Positions 1 to 8,939 of a stretch of DNA of 57,220 nt are shown here, piece by piece. The first letter of the stretch is position 1, and each line of letters opens with the position of its first letter. A program made the position numbers and the translations under genes. This stretch comes from Paenibacillus koleovorans NBRC 103111 (GTDB lineage: Bacteria > Bacillota > Bacilli > Paenibacillales > NBRC-103111): contig NZ_BIMA01000042.1 in the NCBI RefSeq assembly GCF_004000845.1, positions 1 through 57,220 on the forward strand, given 5' to 3'. The notes beneath the pieces were generated by a model. That model was not told the DNA's origin, made no database searches, and saw nothing but the letters and a program-made list of their open reading frames with translations.

Positions 1-49
1 TAAGTACAGGATACCATAAGGAAGGAAATGAATCGAGTTATTATTTAAG

Positions 50-78
50 TTGACACTAAATTAAGTGTATGCTAAATT
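50..78 (+). promoter_or_regulatory. Promoter and possible operator of the ArsR gene
   Basis: TTGACA at 50-55 and TAAATT at 73-78 are separated by 17 bases, a good sigma-A spacing. The predicted transcription start falls at about the ATG at 85, so the message may be leaderless. The 9-mer CTAAATTAA occurs twice (56-64 and 72-80) and overlaps the -10 element, a plausible autorepressor site. Visible in sequence; function inferred. Confidence 0.5.
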
Positions 79-84
79 AATGTC

Positions 85-420
85 ATGATCGAAAAATCCA
101 TCCAAGCGATAACCGAACCACGGCGCCGAGACATCTTGCATCTGGTCCGAGACCGGGAGCTGACCTCCAGCGCGATTGCATCCCATTTTGACATTTCTGC
201 GCCGGCTATTTCGCAGCATCTTAAGGTACTGGAAGAAGCCGGCCTCGTCGTAGTACGGCGAGCGGGTACCAAACGATTTTATGGCCTAAGGAGGGAAGGG
301 TTCGCCGAGTTGATGCAGTATCTAGGAAGCTTCTGGGACGACAGCTTGCTGCGCCTGAAGGAAGCGGCCGAAGAAGAGGAGAAGAAAAGGAGACAAAGCG
401 ATGACATCCATCAGCAGTGA
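85..420 (+). CDS. ArsR-family HTH transcriptional regulator
   Basis: A 111-residue protein with a winged helix-turn-helix across residues 8-85: it opens with the IQAITEPRRRDIL pattern, has ISAPAISQHLKVLEEAGLV as recognition helix, then RRAGTKRFYGL as the wing. It lacks the metal-binding CxC of ArsR/SmtB sensors, so it belongs to the SdpR-like group of autorepressors without an obvious ligand site. It overlaps the following SRPBCC gene by 20 bases; ArsR plus SRPBCC/AHSA1 pairs are a common two-gene arrangement in which the regulator represses the operon. No ribosome site is seen before the ATG, consistent with a leaderless transcript. The C-terminus is a charged Glu/Lys-rich tail. Confidence 0.9.
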   Translation: MIEKSIQAITEPRRRDILHLVRDRELTSSAIASHFDISAPAISQHLKVLEEAGLVVVRRAGTKRFYGLRREGFAELMQYLGSFWDDSLLRLKEAAEEEEKKRRQSDDIHQQ

Positions 421-862
421 AGTAGTTCGGAGGGAGCTCTACATTGAATGCCGGCCGGAAATTTTATTCGCTTTTTTCACCGATTCGGACAAGCTGGTCC
501 GCTGGATGGGGCGCCAAGTGCTGCTCGATCCGAGCATCGGCGGCAAGTTCCGCATCGACCTGAACGGCAGCGATGTGGCGCTGGGGGAGTACAAGGAATT
601 GATCCCTCATGAGAAAGTCGTCCTGAGCTGGGGCTGGGAGAAGTCCAAGCTGGTGCCTCCGGGATCGAGCACCCTCGAGTTCCTCCTGGCGCCGAAGGAT
701 GGCGGTACCGTGCTGACTTTGACGCATTACGATCTGCCGACTGCGGAGGAAGTGGCTTCGCATAACCATGGCTGGACGCAATACATGGACCGTCTGAAGC
801 TAACGGCGCAAGGGGAAGATCCAGGCGCGGATGTGGGGGCGTGCGAGATAGCAGCCGATTAG
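401..862 (+). CDS. SRPBCC (AHSA1-like) domain protein
   Basis: A 153-residue cytoplasmic protein of the START/Bet v 1-like fold, AHSA1 branch (activator of Hsp90 ATPase homologue). Signatures: a first strand with RRELYIECRPEILFAFFTD, the WMG motif after it, the IGGKFRIDL strand, and the C-terminal helix around NHGWTQYMDRL. Such proteins hold a hydrophobic cavity and are thought to bind small lipophilic ligands; the ligand here is unknown. It starts at ATG 401 behind AAAGGAGAC (386-394) and overlaps the ArsR gene, so the two are very probably co-transcribed and translationally coupled. The last 15 residues are acidic and probably disordered. Confidence 0.87.
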   Translation: MTSISSEVVRRELYIECRPEILFAFFTDSDKLVRWMGRQVLLDPSIGGKFRIDLNGSDVALGEYKELIPHEKVVLSWGWEKSKLVPPGSSTLEFLLAPKDGGTVLTLTHYDLPTAEEVASHNHGWTQYMDRLKLTAQGEDPGADVGACEIAAD

Positions 863-911
863 TTGGAGAGTATTGGTGCGGGAGCATCGTGCGGCAGGAG
901 GGATTCTGCTT

Positions 912-1667
912 GTGCGGTGCTTTTTTTCGTTGGGGAGGAGGTTGTTCGAATCGATTGACAACAAGAAGAGTCGGCTCGATCAAAAAAGACCGCTGCCGGT
1001 CCATACGCTGAAGAGCATTCGCGAGCACTTGATTGTCAATTGGACATACCACTCCAACGCAATCGAAGGCAATACGCTGACCTTGTCGGAGACGAAAGTT
1101 GCTTTAGAAGGCATTACGGTTGGCGGGAAAACGATTAAGGAGCATTTGGAAGCTATCAACCATAGAGACGCCATTTTATACGTGGAAGAGATCGTGAGGA
1201 ATCAGGAGCCATTGTCCGAGTGGCAGATCAAAAACATACACCGACTGATTCTAAAAGGAATTGAGGAAGAGCACGCGGGGGTTTACCGCAAGGAGAACGT
1301 GCTTATTAGCGGTGCCCGCCCTATTCCGCCTGACGCCCTTCAAGTCGGCCCCCAGATGCAACGGTTTATGATTTGGTATGAGGGCGAGGGTCGGCGTCTC
1401 CATCCCATCGAGCTGGCGGCTCGTGTACATATCGAATTTGTAGGCATTCACCCGTTCATCGACGGGAATGGCCGCACTTCGCGGCTGCTGCTGAACTTTG
1501 AGCTGATGAAGCATGGCTATCCCCCAATCGTCATTGAGAAAGAAAACCGGAGCGAGTACTACGCCGCGTTGGATTACGCGCATACGACCGGCGATTCTGC
1601 CATATTCATAGAATTGGTAGCGGGAGTGTTGGACCGCACTCTTGATTTCTACTTGAAGCTGCTATAA
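912..1667 (+). CDS. Fic family protein (probable protein AMP-transferase)
   Basis: Contains the Fic signature HPFIDGNGRTSR, including the catalytic His and the phosphate-anchoring GNGR, so transfer of AMP from ATP to a protein hydroxyl is the expected chemistry. A class II inhibitory motif, SNAIEGN, lies near the N-terminus; its Glu normally blocks productive ATP binding until displaced. The N-terminal IDNKKSRLDQKRPLP matches the usual beginning of this Fic subgroup. Start is uncertain: GTG 912 has AGGAGGG nine bases upstream (896-902), while TTG 942 gives the more typical protein start but has its Shine-Dalgarno directly abutting it. No antitoxin partner is adjacent, in keeping with an intramolecular inhibitory helix. 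Confidence 0.85.
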   Translation: MRCFFSLGRRLFESIDNKKSRLDQKRPLPVHTLKSIREHLIVNWTYHSNAIEGNTLTLSETKVALEGITVGGKTIKEHLEAINHRDAILYVEEIVRNQEPLSEWQIKNIHRLILKGIEEEHAGVYRKENVLISGARPIPPDALQVGPQMQRFMIWYEGEGRRLHPIELAARVHIEFVGIHPFIDGNGRTSRLLLNFELMKHGYPPIVIEKENRSEYYAALDYAHTTGDSAIFIELVAGVLDRTLDFYLKLL

Positions 1668-1721
1668 GCGGCCGGAGAGTTTAGTCCTTGCTGGAGTTTG
1701 GGCTCTCTTTTTGTTTGGCAG

Positions 1722-1765
1722 AAAAATAAAGTTATGGCGAATTATGGCGTATCGCTATTTCGGTG
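1722..1765. repeat. Intergenic repeat, family A, single copy
   Basis: AATAAAGTTATGGC followed by ATGGCGTATCGCTATTTCG resembles the 46.2 kb array, where units run AATAAGGTGATGCC ... CGCTATT. The ends AATA/TATT are inverted. Nothing else is recognised between the Fic gene and the terminator at 1810. Confidence 0.45.
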
Positions 1766-1809
1766 GAGGCGGTTCTGGGGCATGCGAGCATGGCGCCGAC
1801 AATTAAAAT

Positions 1810-1831
1810 GCCCGCTTCCGGAGAAACGGGC
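1810..1831 (-). terminator. Rho-independent terminator
   Basis: On the minus strand a 9-bp stem (GCCCGTTTC with GAAGCGGGC, one G-T pair) closes a TCCG tetraloop and is followed by ATTTTAATT. It sits 9 bases beyond the stop of the minus-strand gene at 1840-3003. Confidence 0.8.
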
Positions 1832-1839
1832 AAGGAGCT

Positions 1840-3003
1840 TTATTGATATTCGCTGACTAGCTTTCCGGAAGCGTCCAGCAGCTGGGCATTGTCTTCCTTC
1901 TGGTCGTTCCAAATCGATGCGGTGGACCAGACGAGCGTGCGCGCGTAATTTTGAAAATCGGTTTTTTTGCCGCTGTCGCCTTCACTGCCGCTAGTCAGGA
2001 ACACATAGCTGTCCGGTCCGAGGACAAAGCTCTCTTGGAACGTATAGGATTGCCCGCCGGCCGTGCTTATGACCGTCCAGCCCTTCAAATCAACGGATTG
2101 TTTGCCGCGGTTCTTGAGCGCCACATACTCCGCTTTACGGTTTCTCGTGACAATGAACACGTCGGATACCGGTTGGGATTGCACTTCCTTGATGGCTTCA
2201 GGCACTGCCGGTGTCAATTGGGGGTCGGCGAGGATCAGGTTAAGACTTCCATGTCGGCTCGAATTGAACTGAATGCGAAGTTCCTGCACGCCGGTAATAT
2301 CGACATCAAGCTGCTGAGCGTCCTGTCCGGTAACGATTGGGAAAATGGTTTGCAATTCCTTCCCGTCGCCGATAATCGTTAAGGTTCCTGCCGCTACGCT
2401 CTCTGGCTTCGAGGTACTGGCAGCCGCTCCGACCACCGCATGAAGACGGGTATACTTGCCTTCCAGTTGGAATTGAGCCGTCCCGCCAGTGCGAATATAG
2501 GGAGGATAAGGAGTGTGATTCAAATACACGCCTAATCCGGTTTTGTATTCTTGACCTTTTATGTTGAAAGACTTTGAAGCCGCCGTATTGAAGCCCCCGC
2601 CGCTCCAGCTGTTGACGGCAAGCGAGCTCGCTTCGTCTTGTTTGCTGACCGTTAAACTGGTTAAGCTGACGCCTCTCGTTGCAGGAGCAGGGGTAGTTGT
2701 CGGTGCCGGCGTGATGAGCGGCTGCTCTCCGATCCAGATCGTCTGCGTCTCTTCTTGCCAAGACACCTCTTTACCAAGCGATTCCCCGACAAACCGCAAC
2801 GGTACATAAGTAGATCCTTCGTAAATAAAACCTTTCAAGTCGCTCGTTTTTTTCTCGACTCCGTCAAACATGTAGCGCAAGTTTTTGAAGTAAACCTCGA
2901 TTTGCGTGCTCTCCGCTGCATACGCGACCGTAGCTCCCAGCAGCAGCAAGGTCGTGCACACGCCCAGAACAAATCCTTTGATCCCTGAACTCCATTGCTT
3001 CAC
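1840..3003 (-). CDS. Secreted copper-amine-oxidase-like / NPCBM-like / lamin-tail domain protein
   Basis: A 387-residue exported protein. GTG 3003 is preferred over upstream starts because GGAGAGAGGA lies about ten bases before it. The signal peptide is the hydrophobic run GFVLGVCTTLLLLGATVAYA. Next comes the stalk domain named after copper amine oxidase (IEVYFKNLRYMFDGV ... YVPLRFVGESLGKEV ... IWIG, about 33-92), common in Paenibacillaceae secreted proteins and without amine oxidase activity by itself. After a Thr/Pro linker follows an NPCBM/NEW2-like carbohydrate-binding segment (about 110-260) and a lamin-tail beta-sandwich (about 280-387; AEYVALKNRGKQSVDLKGW). Probably binds cell-wall or extracellular polysaccharide. 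The same stalk domain occurs in the isomerase at 53994. Confidence 0.82.
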   Translation of the reverse strand: MKQWSSGIKGFVLGVCTTLLLLGATVAYAAESTQIEVYFKNLRYMFDGVEKKTSDLKGFIYEGSTYVPLRFVGESLGKEVSWQEETQTIWIGEQPLITPAPTTTPAPATRGVSLTSLTVSKQDEASSLAVNSWSGGGFNTAASKSFNIKGQEYKTGLGVYLNHTPYPPYIRTGGTAQFQLEGKYTRLHAVVGAAASTSKPESVAAGTLTIIGDGKELQTIFPIVTGQDAQQLDVDITGVQELRIQFNSSRHGSLNLILADPQLTPAVPEAIKEVQSQPVSDVFIVTRNRKAEYVALKNRGKQSVDLKGWTVISTAGGQSYTFQESFVLGPDSYVFLTSGSEGDSGKKTDFQNYARTLVWSTASIWNDQKEDNAQLLDASGKLVSEYQ

Positions 3004-3125
3004 CGTTTCTTCGTCCTCTCTCCTAATAAAATCCAACCCATCGAAGTTTACCAGTGACGGGCGGAAATGTAAATACTGGGAATGCGGCGAAGTAGATCAT
3101 TTGCTCTGGTTCATGCTAATACTGA

Positions 3126-3212
3126 TGCTCATGCTTGTGCGATGCTTGTGCTCGTGCTAGTGCTTGTGCTTGTGCTCGTGCTGATGCTCGTGCTGATGCT
3201 AGTGCTCTATTG
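3126..3212. repeat. Low-complexity GTGCTN hexamer run
   Basis: About fourteen imperfect copies of a six-base unit (GCTTGT, GCTCGT, GCTGAT, GCTAGT) in a row. No reading frame, RNA or ribosome site is seen in it. Confidence 0.8.
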
Positions 3213-3425
3213 GATACTGGTTTGAGTAACAAATTTCGCGAGCGGAGTACCTATTTTCGCTTATTGATGCCCTGATCCCCCATCTGGATACTCAAGTAAA
3301 CAAATCGCGAACTTAGCTTCCGATTTTGTTTACTTGGGTACTCAGAACGCCACATCGCTCCTCATTGAAGGAAAAATGATACTCAGACTGGATACTTGGG
3401 TTCGCGGCGTATCCGTTGGTTCGTT
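3213..3425. repeat. Intergenic repeat, family F, with large hairpin
   Basis: The phrase GGATACT followed by a TTGAGTAAC- or CAAGTAAAC-type element recurs at about 3213, 3286 and 3394. Arms 3287-3307 and 3321-3343 are near-perfect inverted repeats sharing the core CAAGTAAACAAA, giving a stem of roughly 20 bp around a 13-base loop. The gap 3004-3728 otherwise holds the hexamer run, a gene fragment and a GC-rich hairpin. Confidence 0.6.
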
Positions 3426-3439
3426 CGGTTTCTTCTTTC

Positions 3440-3589
3440 AGTGCCCAGATAGTCCGCCAATACGAGGTCCGTATTACGCAAGCGAGCGATCCGAAGCTGA
3501 TCTCCAATGTGTTCGGGGTGACCCGCCGGACGTTCACGCCTCAGCCTGGCGACACGGTGCTGCAGAAGAACCTGGTGCGAATCAAATAA
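3440..3589 (+). pseudogene. Possible C-terminal gene fragment
   Basis: Read in the frame ending at TAA 3587-3589, the sequence gives protein-like composition (QIVRQYEVRITQASDPKL, then NVFGVTRRTFTPQPGDTV, then LQKNLVRIK-stop) resembling the end of a beta-rich protein. No start codon with a ribosome site precedes it and a TGA lies in frame about 70 codons upstream at about 3376. Likely a decayed gene end; parent family not recognised. Confidence 0.35.
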
Positions 3590-3680
3590 GAGAAACGGCC
3601 CGTCCATGGCAAAAGTCCTAAGGGTTTCCTGCTCAAAAGGAGGAAATGTCGCCCCTCTATCGAAAGAACATAGGAGAATA

Positions 3681-3701
3681 GGCCGTCCGGCAGGGACGGC
3701 C
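3681..3701 (+). other. GC-rich hairpin in the leader of the giant kinase gene
   Basis: GGCCGTCC, a five-base loop, then GGACGGCC: a perfect 8-bp stem 28 bases before the preferred start. No U-run follows, so it is not a simple terminator; it could be a leader structure or the remains of one. Confidence 0.5.
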
Positions 3702-3728
3702 TGCCTAGTGAGGGAGGCGCCTATACCT

Positions 3729-6700
3729 ATGGTGGAATGGCGGGGCTATCGCACGGTGGAGGAGCTGGGCGGCAACGAAGAGATCCGATTGTACCGGCTC
3801 CAGCGAATGGAGGACGGTCTATTCGTCGTGGCCAAGACGACGTGCGACGAGTACCCGGCTTCCGCGATGGCGGCGGCGTTCCGGTACGAGTACGACATCC
3901 TGCGCCGGTTGGACGGCAAGGGAGCCGCGAAGCCCTACAGCCTCGAATTTCTCGGCGATCGGCCGCTGCTGCTCCTCGAAGACAACGGGGGCTGCACGCT
4001 GGAGAAGCTGCTGCGGGAGCGAGAGCAGGGGCAGGAGCGGGGGCAAACCGACACGTCCGCCTCCGTCGCAGAGGCGGACGGCAGCGAGCTCCACGCCCAG
4101 CTGGAGCTGGCGGCGGCGCTTGCCGAGACGCTGAGAGACATGCACCGCGAGCAGATCACCCACCAGGAGATGGTGCCCCACCTGATCTTGGTGAACCGCG
4201 ACAAGCGCCAAGTGCAGTGGCTCGATCTCCGGCGCTGCTCGACCGCCTCGGGCCGGAGCCCCCTCGTGCGGCAGCCGCATGCCGCTTCGGGCTTGCCCTA
4301 CATATCGCCCGAGCATACCGGTCGCTCGGATCGGGAGCCGGACTACCGCTCCGACTTTTATTCGTTAGGTGTCCTCTTATACGAGTGGTTTACGGGCTGT
4401 CTGCCCTTCGACCAAACCGATGAGTTCGAGCTCGTGTATCGGCATCTGGCTGTGCAGCCGGAGCCGGCGTATGTCAGAGCGCCTTTCCTGCCCGAGATCG
4501 TGTCGGCGATCATCAGCAAGTGCATGGAGAAGATGCCGGACGACCGATACGCCAGCGCCTTCGGCATCGCCGCGGATTTGCAGGTCTGCCTGGATCGTTG
4601 TGCGACGGAGTCGGGGGAGATCGAGGGGTTCCAGCTCGCAACCCAGGACGTGCCGGAGCGCTGGCTGTTCCCGGCGCAGCTGTATGGGCGTGAGACACCT
4701 CGGCAGCGCATGCGGGAGGCGTGGCAGCGAGCGGCCGAAGGCGCGATCGAGGTAGTGCTGGTGAGCGGGGCGGGAGGCATCGGGAAAAGCGCCTTCGCCC
4801 GGGATGCGCTGCTGCAGCCGGAGGCGGACGGAAGCGGGAACGGAACAGCAACGGGCAGCCCCTCCATCGCCTCTATCGCCTCGATCACCGCCAGCTTCAC
4901 CGCCGTCGCGAAATTCGACCCGAACCCGCAGGCGCTGCCCTACGATGTGTGGGTCCAGGCGCTGGAAGCGTTCATCGATCAGCTGTTGATGGAGTCGGAG
5001 ATCCAGTCGGAGGTGTGGAAGCTCCGAATGCTGGACGCGTTGGACGGCTACGGGCGACTGCTGACCGAGCTCGTCCCCCGGCTCGAGCTGCTGATCGGCG
5101 AGCAGCCGTCAGTCCAAACGCTGCAGCCGCTGGAAGCCCAGCATCGGTTCCACCTCGTGCTCGGGCGGTTCCTGCAGCTGTTCGCCGGCAGAGCAGGGCA
5201 GCCGCTCATCCTCTTGTTCGACGATCTGCAGTGGGCCGACGAGGCGTCGCTGCAGTTTCTCGTGCAGTTCGTGTCCGATCAGGAGTCGCGGCATCTGCTG
5301 ATCGCCTGCACGTATCGTGAGGAGGAGGTAGGCCCGGCGCATCCGGTCGGACGACTTGTGCGGGAGCTCACGGAGCGCCGCATAAGCACAAGCACGCTTC
5401 CGCTTGAGCCGCTCAGCCTGCAAGAGGTGCAGCGGCTGCTGCAAGACGCCATGCGCGTCGGCGCGCAGCAGGTGGAGCCGCTGGCCGAGCTATTGCTGCA
5501 CAAAACAGCCGGCAACCCGCTGTTTCTCAAGCAGGTGCTGCAGGAGCTCGTGGAGCGCGGGCATATCGCATTCCAGGACCGGGAACGGCATTGGCAATGG
5601 AATCTCCAGGCCATCGCCGAGAGGGACATCCCCGATTCCGTGGCCGCCTATCTCTCGAGCCGCATGCGCTTGCTGCCTGCTCAGACCGTACACGTGCTTG
5701 GGCGAGCCGCCCTGCTGGGCAGCCGGTTCGAGCTGTCGGCCCTGAGCGCGCTGACCGGCCTCTCGGGGGAGCCGCTGCTTGAATCGATCGACGTCGCCGA
5801 GAGCGAACGGCTGTTGCAGCAAGCTGGAAGCGGAGCTCCGCTCTACCGCTTCCAGCACGACCGCATCCGCCAAGCCGCATCCGCCTTAATCCGGGAGGAG
5901 GAGCGGCCGGGGCTGCATCTGCAGGCGGGACGGCTGCTGCTGGAGTCGCTCCAGGCGGGTGGCGAGGCCAGTGTGTTCGAAGCGGTGAACCACCTGAACG
6001 AAGCCGCCTCCTGCGGAATCGGCAGCCGCGAGGAGCGGCTCGAATGGGCGAAGCTGAACATGCAGGCGGGCGCCCGTGCGAAGCAAGCGACGGCGTATGA
6101 GACCGCGCTGGGTTATTTCCGCCAGGCGACCGCACTGCTGGACGAGTCGTACTGGGAGTCCCGCTATGCGCTCATGTTCGAGGCGTACAAGGAACGGGCG
6201 CAGGCCGAGTTTCTATGCATGCAGTTCGAGACGGCCAATGACTCGTTCCGACAGCTGCTGCAGCATTCCCGAACGGCGCTCGATCAAGCGCATGTGTACT
6301 CGCTGATGGTGCAGCTCGAGGCGAGCCGCGACAATTACGAGCGGGTCATGGCCCTAAGCGCTAAAGTACTGCAGTTGGTTGGTGTTCGATACCGGATACA
6401 GCCGAATTCGTTCGCCCTTACCCGGCAATGGCTGAAGCTGGCGTGGAGGCTACGGGGGCTTCGCATCGAGTCGCTGCTGGAGCTGCCGCCGATGACCGAC
6501 GAGAGCCGCAAATTGGCGATGGCGGTGCTCGTCTCCATCTGCAATGTCACCTTCACGCCGGACAAGATCAGCTGGGCGGCGGCCACATTCACGCTGTTGG
6601 AGATGACGCTCGATTATGGGTTAACCCCGGAGTCTTCCGTCGGATTCGCAGGGTACGCCTTGTTCGTGTACTACCGGTTCCACCAGGATCGGGAGGCGTT

Positions 6701-8939
6701 CGAGTGGGGGAATATCGCCCGTCAAGTGTCCGAGCCTTATCCGGCGCTGCATGTCAAGGTTTTATCCGCCATCTCGCTATGCTACGACAGCTGGCGGAAA
6801 TACGAGCCCGATTACTTGAGCAAATTCGCCGCTGCCGCCGGCAAGGTAGGGCTGGAGTCGGGCGACTTGTGGCAAGGCAACCAGAGCGTGCTGATCAGTT
6901 GCAGCCTTCTGTTCGCGTTTGGCCATCCCCTGGGTGACATCTACGACCGGGTCGTCCGCCATACGACGGAATTCCAACGCGGCGAGAACGGGATCCAATG
7001 GCAGGAGGCGTCCGTATTCGCGCAGATGCTGACTCGGCTGACCGGCCGCCGCTCGCCCGACGATCGCTTCAATGTGAACGAGTTGGACCGGCTGCGGGGA
7101 ATCGAGAGGGTGCACGAGGATTATTTGTCGCTGCTCAAGGAACTGTGCCATATCGCCAATTATGTGGCTTTCTACATCCACGGCCGGTATGAGGAAGCGT
7201 TGGTCGAGCTCAACCTGGCGACGGCGATTCTCGAGGCGAGGAAAAACGATTTGCACGAGCACACCGGCCATTATATGTTTGAAACGCTGACTAGAGCGGA
7301 GTTGTTCGAGCGAGGGACCGATTTGGATAAAAAGGAGACGTTGGCTCTCCTCCGCAGTCGACTTAAGCAGTTGAAACGATACGCCGCCCGCTGCCCGGAG
7401 AACTACCAGCACAAGTACTGGCTCGTCCAGGCGGAGCAAGCCCGGTTAACGGGGCGCGATCGGGAAGCGGACGAGCTGTACGAGCGGGCGGTCGAGGATG
7501 CGCGGGAGCACGGGCACATCCATAACATGGGAATGGCAGCCGAGCGATATGCCAAATATTTGCTCAAGAAGGGCAGACCGCAGGCGGCGAAAGTGTACAT
7601 GACCGAAGCGTATGAAGCGTTCCGGCAATGGGGGGCAGCGCTCAAAGCGACCGAGCTGGCCGCCCAATACGGCTACCTGCTGCAGACTCGCCCGGAACCG
7701 GGCGGCTGGGACCGGCTTGACGTCCAATCGGTGGTCATGTCCGCGCAGGCGCTCTCCGGCGAGATGGAGATGTCCCGCCTGCTGCACATGCTGATGCGCA
7801 TCATGCTGCGCAATGCGGGAGCGGAAGCCGGCGCGCTGCTGTTCGAGCAGGACGGGAGCTGGATCGTGGAGGCGCATGGCACGGCGGAGTCGCTCGCCAT
7901 CGAATCGATCCCGCTCGAGCGGGCCGGGCAGCTCCTGCCGACGGCCGTCATCGGCTATGCGGCGCGTACGCAGGAGGAAGTCGTGCTGCATGACGCGGCG
8001 GAGGAAGGAATGTTCTCGCGCAACGCCTACATTCGGGAGTTTCGGCCGAGGTCCGTGTTATGCCTCCCGATCCGTCATCAGGACAAGCTGATCTGCTTGC
8101 TTTATATGGAGAACCGGCTATCGGCGGGATTGTTTACGGAGGAGCGCCTCGCCGTGCTCAAGCTGTTGTGCTCTCAATGCGCCATCTCGATCGACAACGC
8201 CCGTCTCTACTCCGGCATGCAGCAGCTGAAGATCAGCCTCGAGCGCCAGGTGGAGGAGCGGACGCGCAGTCTGGAGCTCTCGATGCGAGAGACGGCGGCG
8301 GCGATCGCCGATATGTCCGTCTACGAGGAACGCAACCGGATCGCTCAAGAAATTCACGATGTCGTCGGCCATACGCTCACATCTACGATCCTGCAGGTCG
8401 AGGCCGGCAAACGGCTGCTGCACAAGGATAAGGAGGGGGCGGTTCGCCGGCTGGAGGGTGCGCAGAACTTGGTGCGTCACGGGCTGAACGAAATTCGCCG
8501 TTCCGTCCGTATGCTGAAGGAAGGCAAGACATTCGAGCTCGATCAGGCGCTGCGCCAATTGATCCGCGATACGGAGGAGCATACGGGCGTCGCCGTAGAA
8601 GCCTCTTTTCCCGACGAGCTGCCCGAGCTGTCGACCGCTCAATCCAAGACGATTTATCACGCGCTTCAAGAAGGGCTGACCAACGGGATTCGGCACGGAG
8701 GGAGCACGAAATTCCGGTTCCGGCTGGAGCTAGAGGCGGAGTCGATTCGGTTCCGGCTGGAGGATAACGGGCGCGGGGCCGAGCAGTTCGAGATGGGCTT
8801 CGGGCTCAAGTCGATGCAGGAGCGGGTCGAACAGTTGAACGGCCAGCTGCAGATCGGCCTCCAGTCCGGGCAAGGCGGTGTGCTGCAATTGGTCATTCCT
8901 AATAGAACCGCGTCCGGAGAGGAGCATGGAGATGGATAA
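3729..8939 (+). CDS. Giant pseudokinase-AAA-GAF-histidine kinase sensor
   Basis: A 1736-residue cytoplasmic sensor. Residues 1-285 form a Ser/Thr-kinase-like domain, but the catalytic loop reads HQEMVPHLILVN where HRD...N is expected and DFG is DLR, so it is probably an inactive pseudokinase. An AAA/STAND-type ATPase follows: Walker A SGAGGIGKSAF near 345 and Walker B LILLFDDLQWADE near 495. A long helical, TPR-like region spans about 700-1330, then a GAF domain (about 1335-1490), a coiled coil, and a HisKA_3/HATPase_c kinase with ERNRIAQEIHDVVGH (phosphorylated His near 1543). ATG 3729 is chosen since AGGGAGG lies 11 bases before it and the kinase fold begins at once. Its stop overlaps the next regulator gene, which must be its partner. 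The input signal is unknown. Confidence 0.9.
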   Translation: MVEWRGYRTVEELGGNEEIRLYRLQRMEDGLFVVAKTTCDEYPASAMAAAFRYEYDILRRLDGKGAAKPYSLEFLGDRPLLLLEDNGGCTLEKLLREREQGQERGQTDTSASVAEADGSELHAQLELAAALAETLRDMHREQITHQEMVPHLILVNRDKRQVQWLDLRRCSTASGRSPLVRQPHAASGLPYISPEHTGRSDREPDYRSDFYSLGVLLYEWFTGCLPFDQTDEFELVYRHLAVQPEPAYVRAPFLPEIVSAIISKCMEKMPDDRYASAFGIAADLQVCLDRCATESGEIEGFQLATQDVPERWLFPAQLYGRETPRQRMREAWQRAAEGAIEVVLVSGAGGIGKSAFARDALLQPEADGSGNGTATGSPSIASIASITASFTAVAKFDPNPQALPYDVWVQALEAFIDQLLMESEIQSEVWKLRMLDALDGYGRLLTELVPRLELLIGEQPSVQTLQPLEAQHRFHLVLGRFLQLFAGRAGQPLILLFDDLQWADEASLQFLVQFVSDQESRHLLIACTYREEEVGPAHPVGRLVRELTERRISTSTLPLEPLSLQEVQRLLQDAMRVGAQQVEPLAELLLHKTAGNPLFLKQVLQELVERGHIAFQDRERHWQWNLQAIAERDIPDSVAAYLSSRMRLLPAQTVHVLGRAALLGSRFELSALSALTGLSGEPLLESIDVAESERLLQQAGSGAPLYRFQHDRIRQAASALIREEERPGLHLQAGRLLLESLQAGGEASVFEAVNHLNEAASCGIGSREERLEWAKLNMQAGARAKQATAYETALGYFRQATALLDESYWESRYALMFEAYKERAQAEFLCMQFETANDSFRQLLQHSRTALDQAHVYSLMVQLEASRDNYERVMALSAKVLQLVGVRYRIQPNSFALTRQWLKLAWRLRGLRIESLLELPPMTDESRKLAMAVLVSICNVTFTPDKISWAAATFTLLEMTLDYGLTPESSVGFAGYALFVYYRFHQDREAFEWGNIARQVSEPYPALHVKVLSAISLCYDSWRKYEPDYLSKFAAAAGKVGLESGDLWQGNQSVLISCSLLFAFGHPLGDIYDRVVRHTTEFQRGENGIQWQEASVFAQMLTRLTGRRSPDDRFNVNELDRLRGIERVHEDYLSLLKELCHIANYVAFYIHGRYEEALVELNLATAILEARKNDLHEHTGHYMFETLTRAELFERGTDLDKKETLALLRSRLKQLKRYAARCPENYQHKYWLVQAEQARLTGRDREADELYERAVEDAREHGHIHNMGMAAERYAKYLLKKGRPQAAKVYMTEAYEAFRQWGAALKATELAAQYGYLLQTRPEPGGWDRLDVQSVVMSAQALSGEMEMSRLLHMLMRIMLRNAGAEAGALLFEQDGSWIVEAHGTAESLAIESIPLERAGQLLPTAVIGYAARTQEEVVLHDAAEEGMFSRNAYIREFRPRSVLCLPIRHQDKLICLLYMENRLSAGLFTEERLAVLKLLCSQCAISIDNARLYSGMQQLKISLERQVEERTRSLELSMRETAAAIADMSVYEERNRIAQEIHDVVGHTLTSTILQVEAGKRLLHKDKEGAVRRLEGAQNLVRHGLNEIRRSVRMLKEGKTFELDQALRQLIRDTEEHTGVAVEASFPDELPELSTAQSKTIYHALQEGLTNGIRHGGSTKFRFRLELEAESIRFRLEDNGRGAEQFEMGFGLKSMQERVEQLNGQLQIGLQSGQGGVLQLVIPNRTASGEEHGDG

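Noticed and set aside
85-1667. ArsR/SRPBCC/Fic considered as a toxin-antitoxin module
   Set aside because: The Fic protein carries its own inhibitory SNAIEGN helix and has its own ribosome site; the ArsR/SRPBCC pair is a common unit in its own right.
1672-1720. Weak hairpin GGAGAG...CTCTCT with TTTTTG after the Fic gene
   Set aside because: Only a five- to six-base stem with a loop over 20 bases; too weak to call as a terminator without transcript data.
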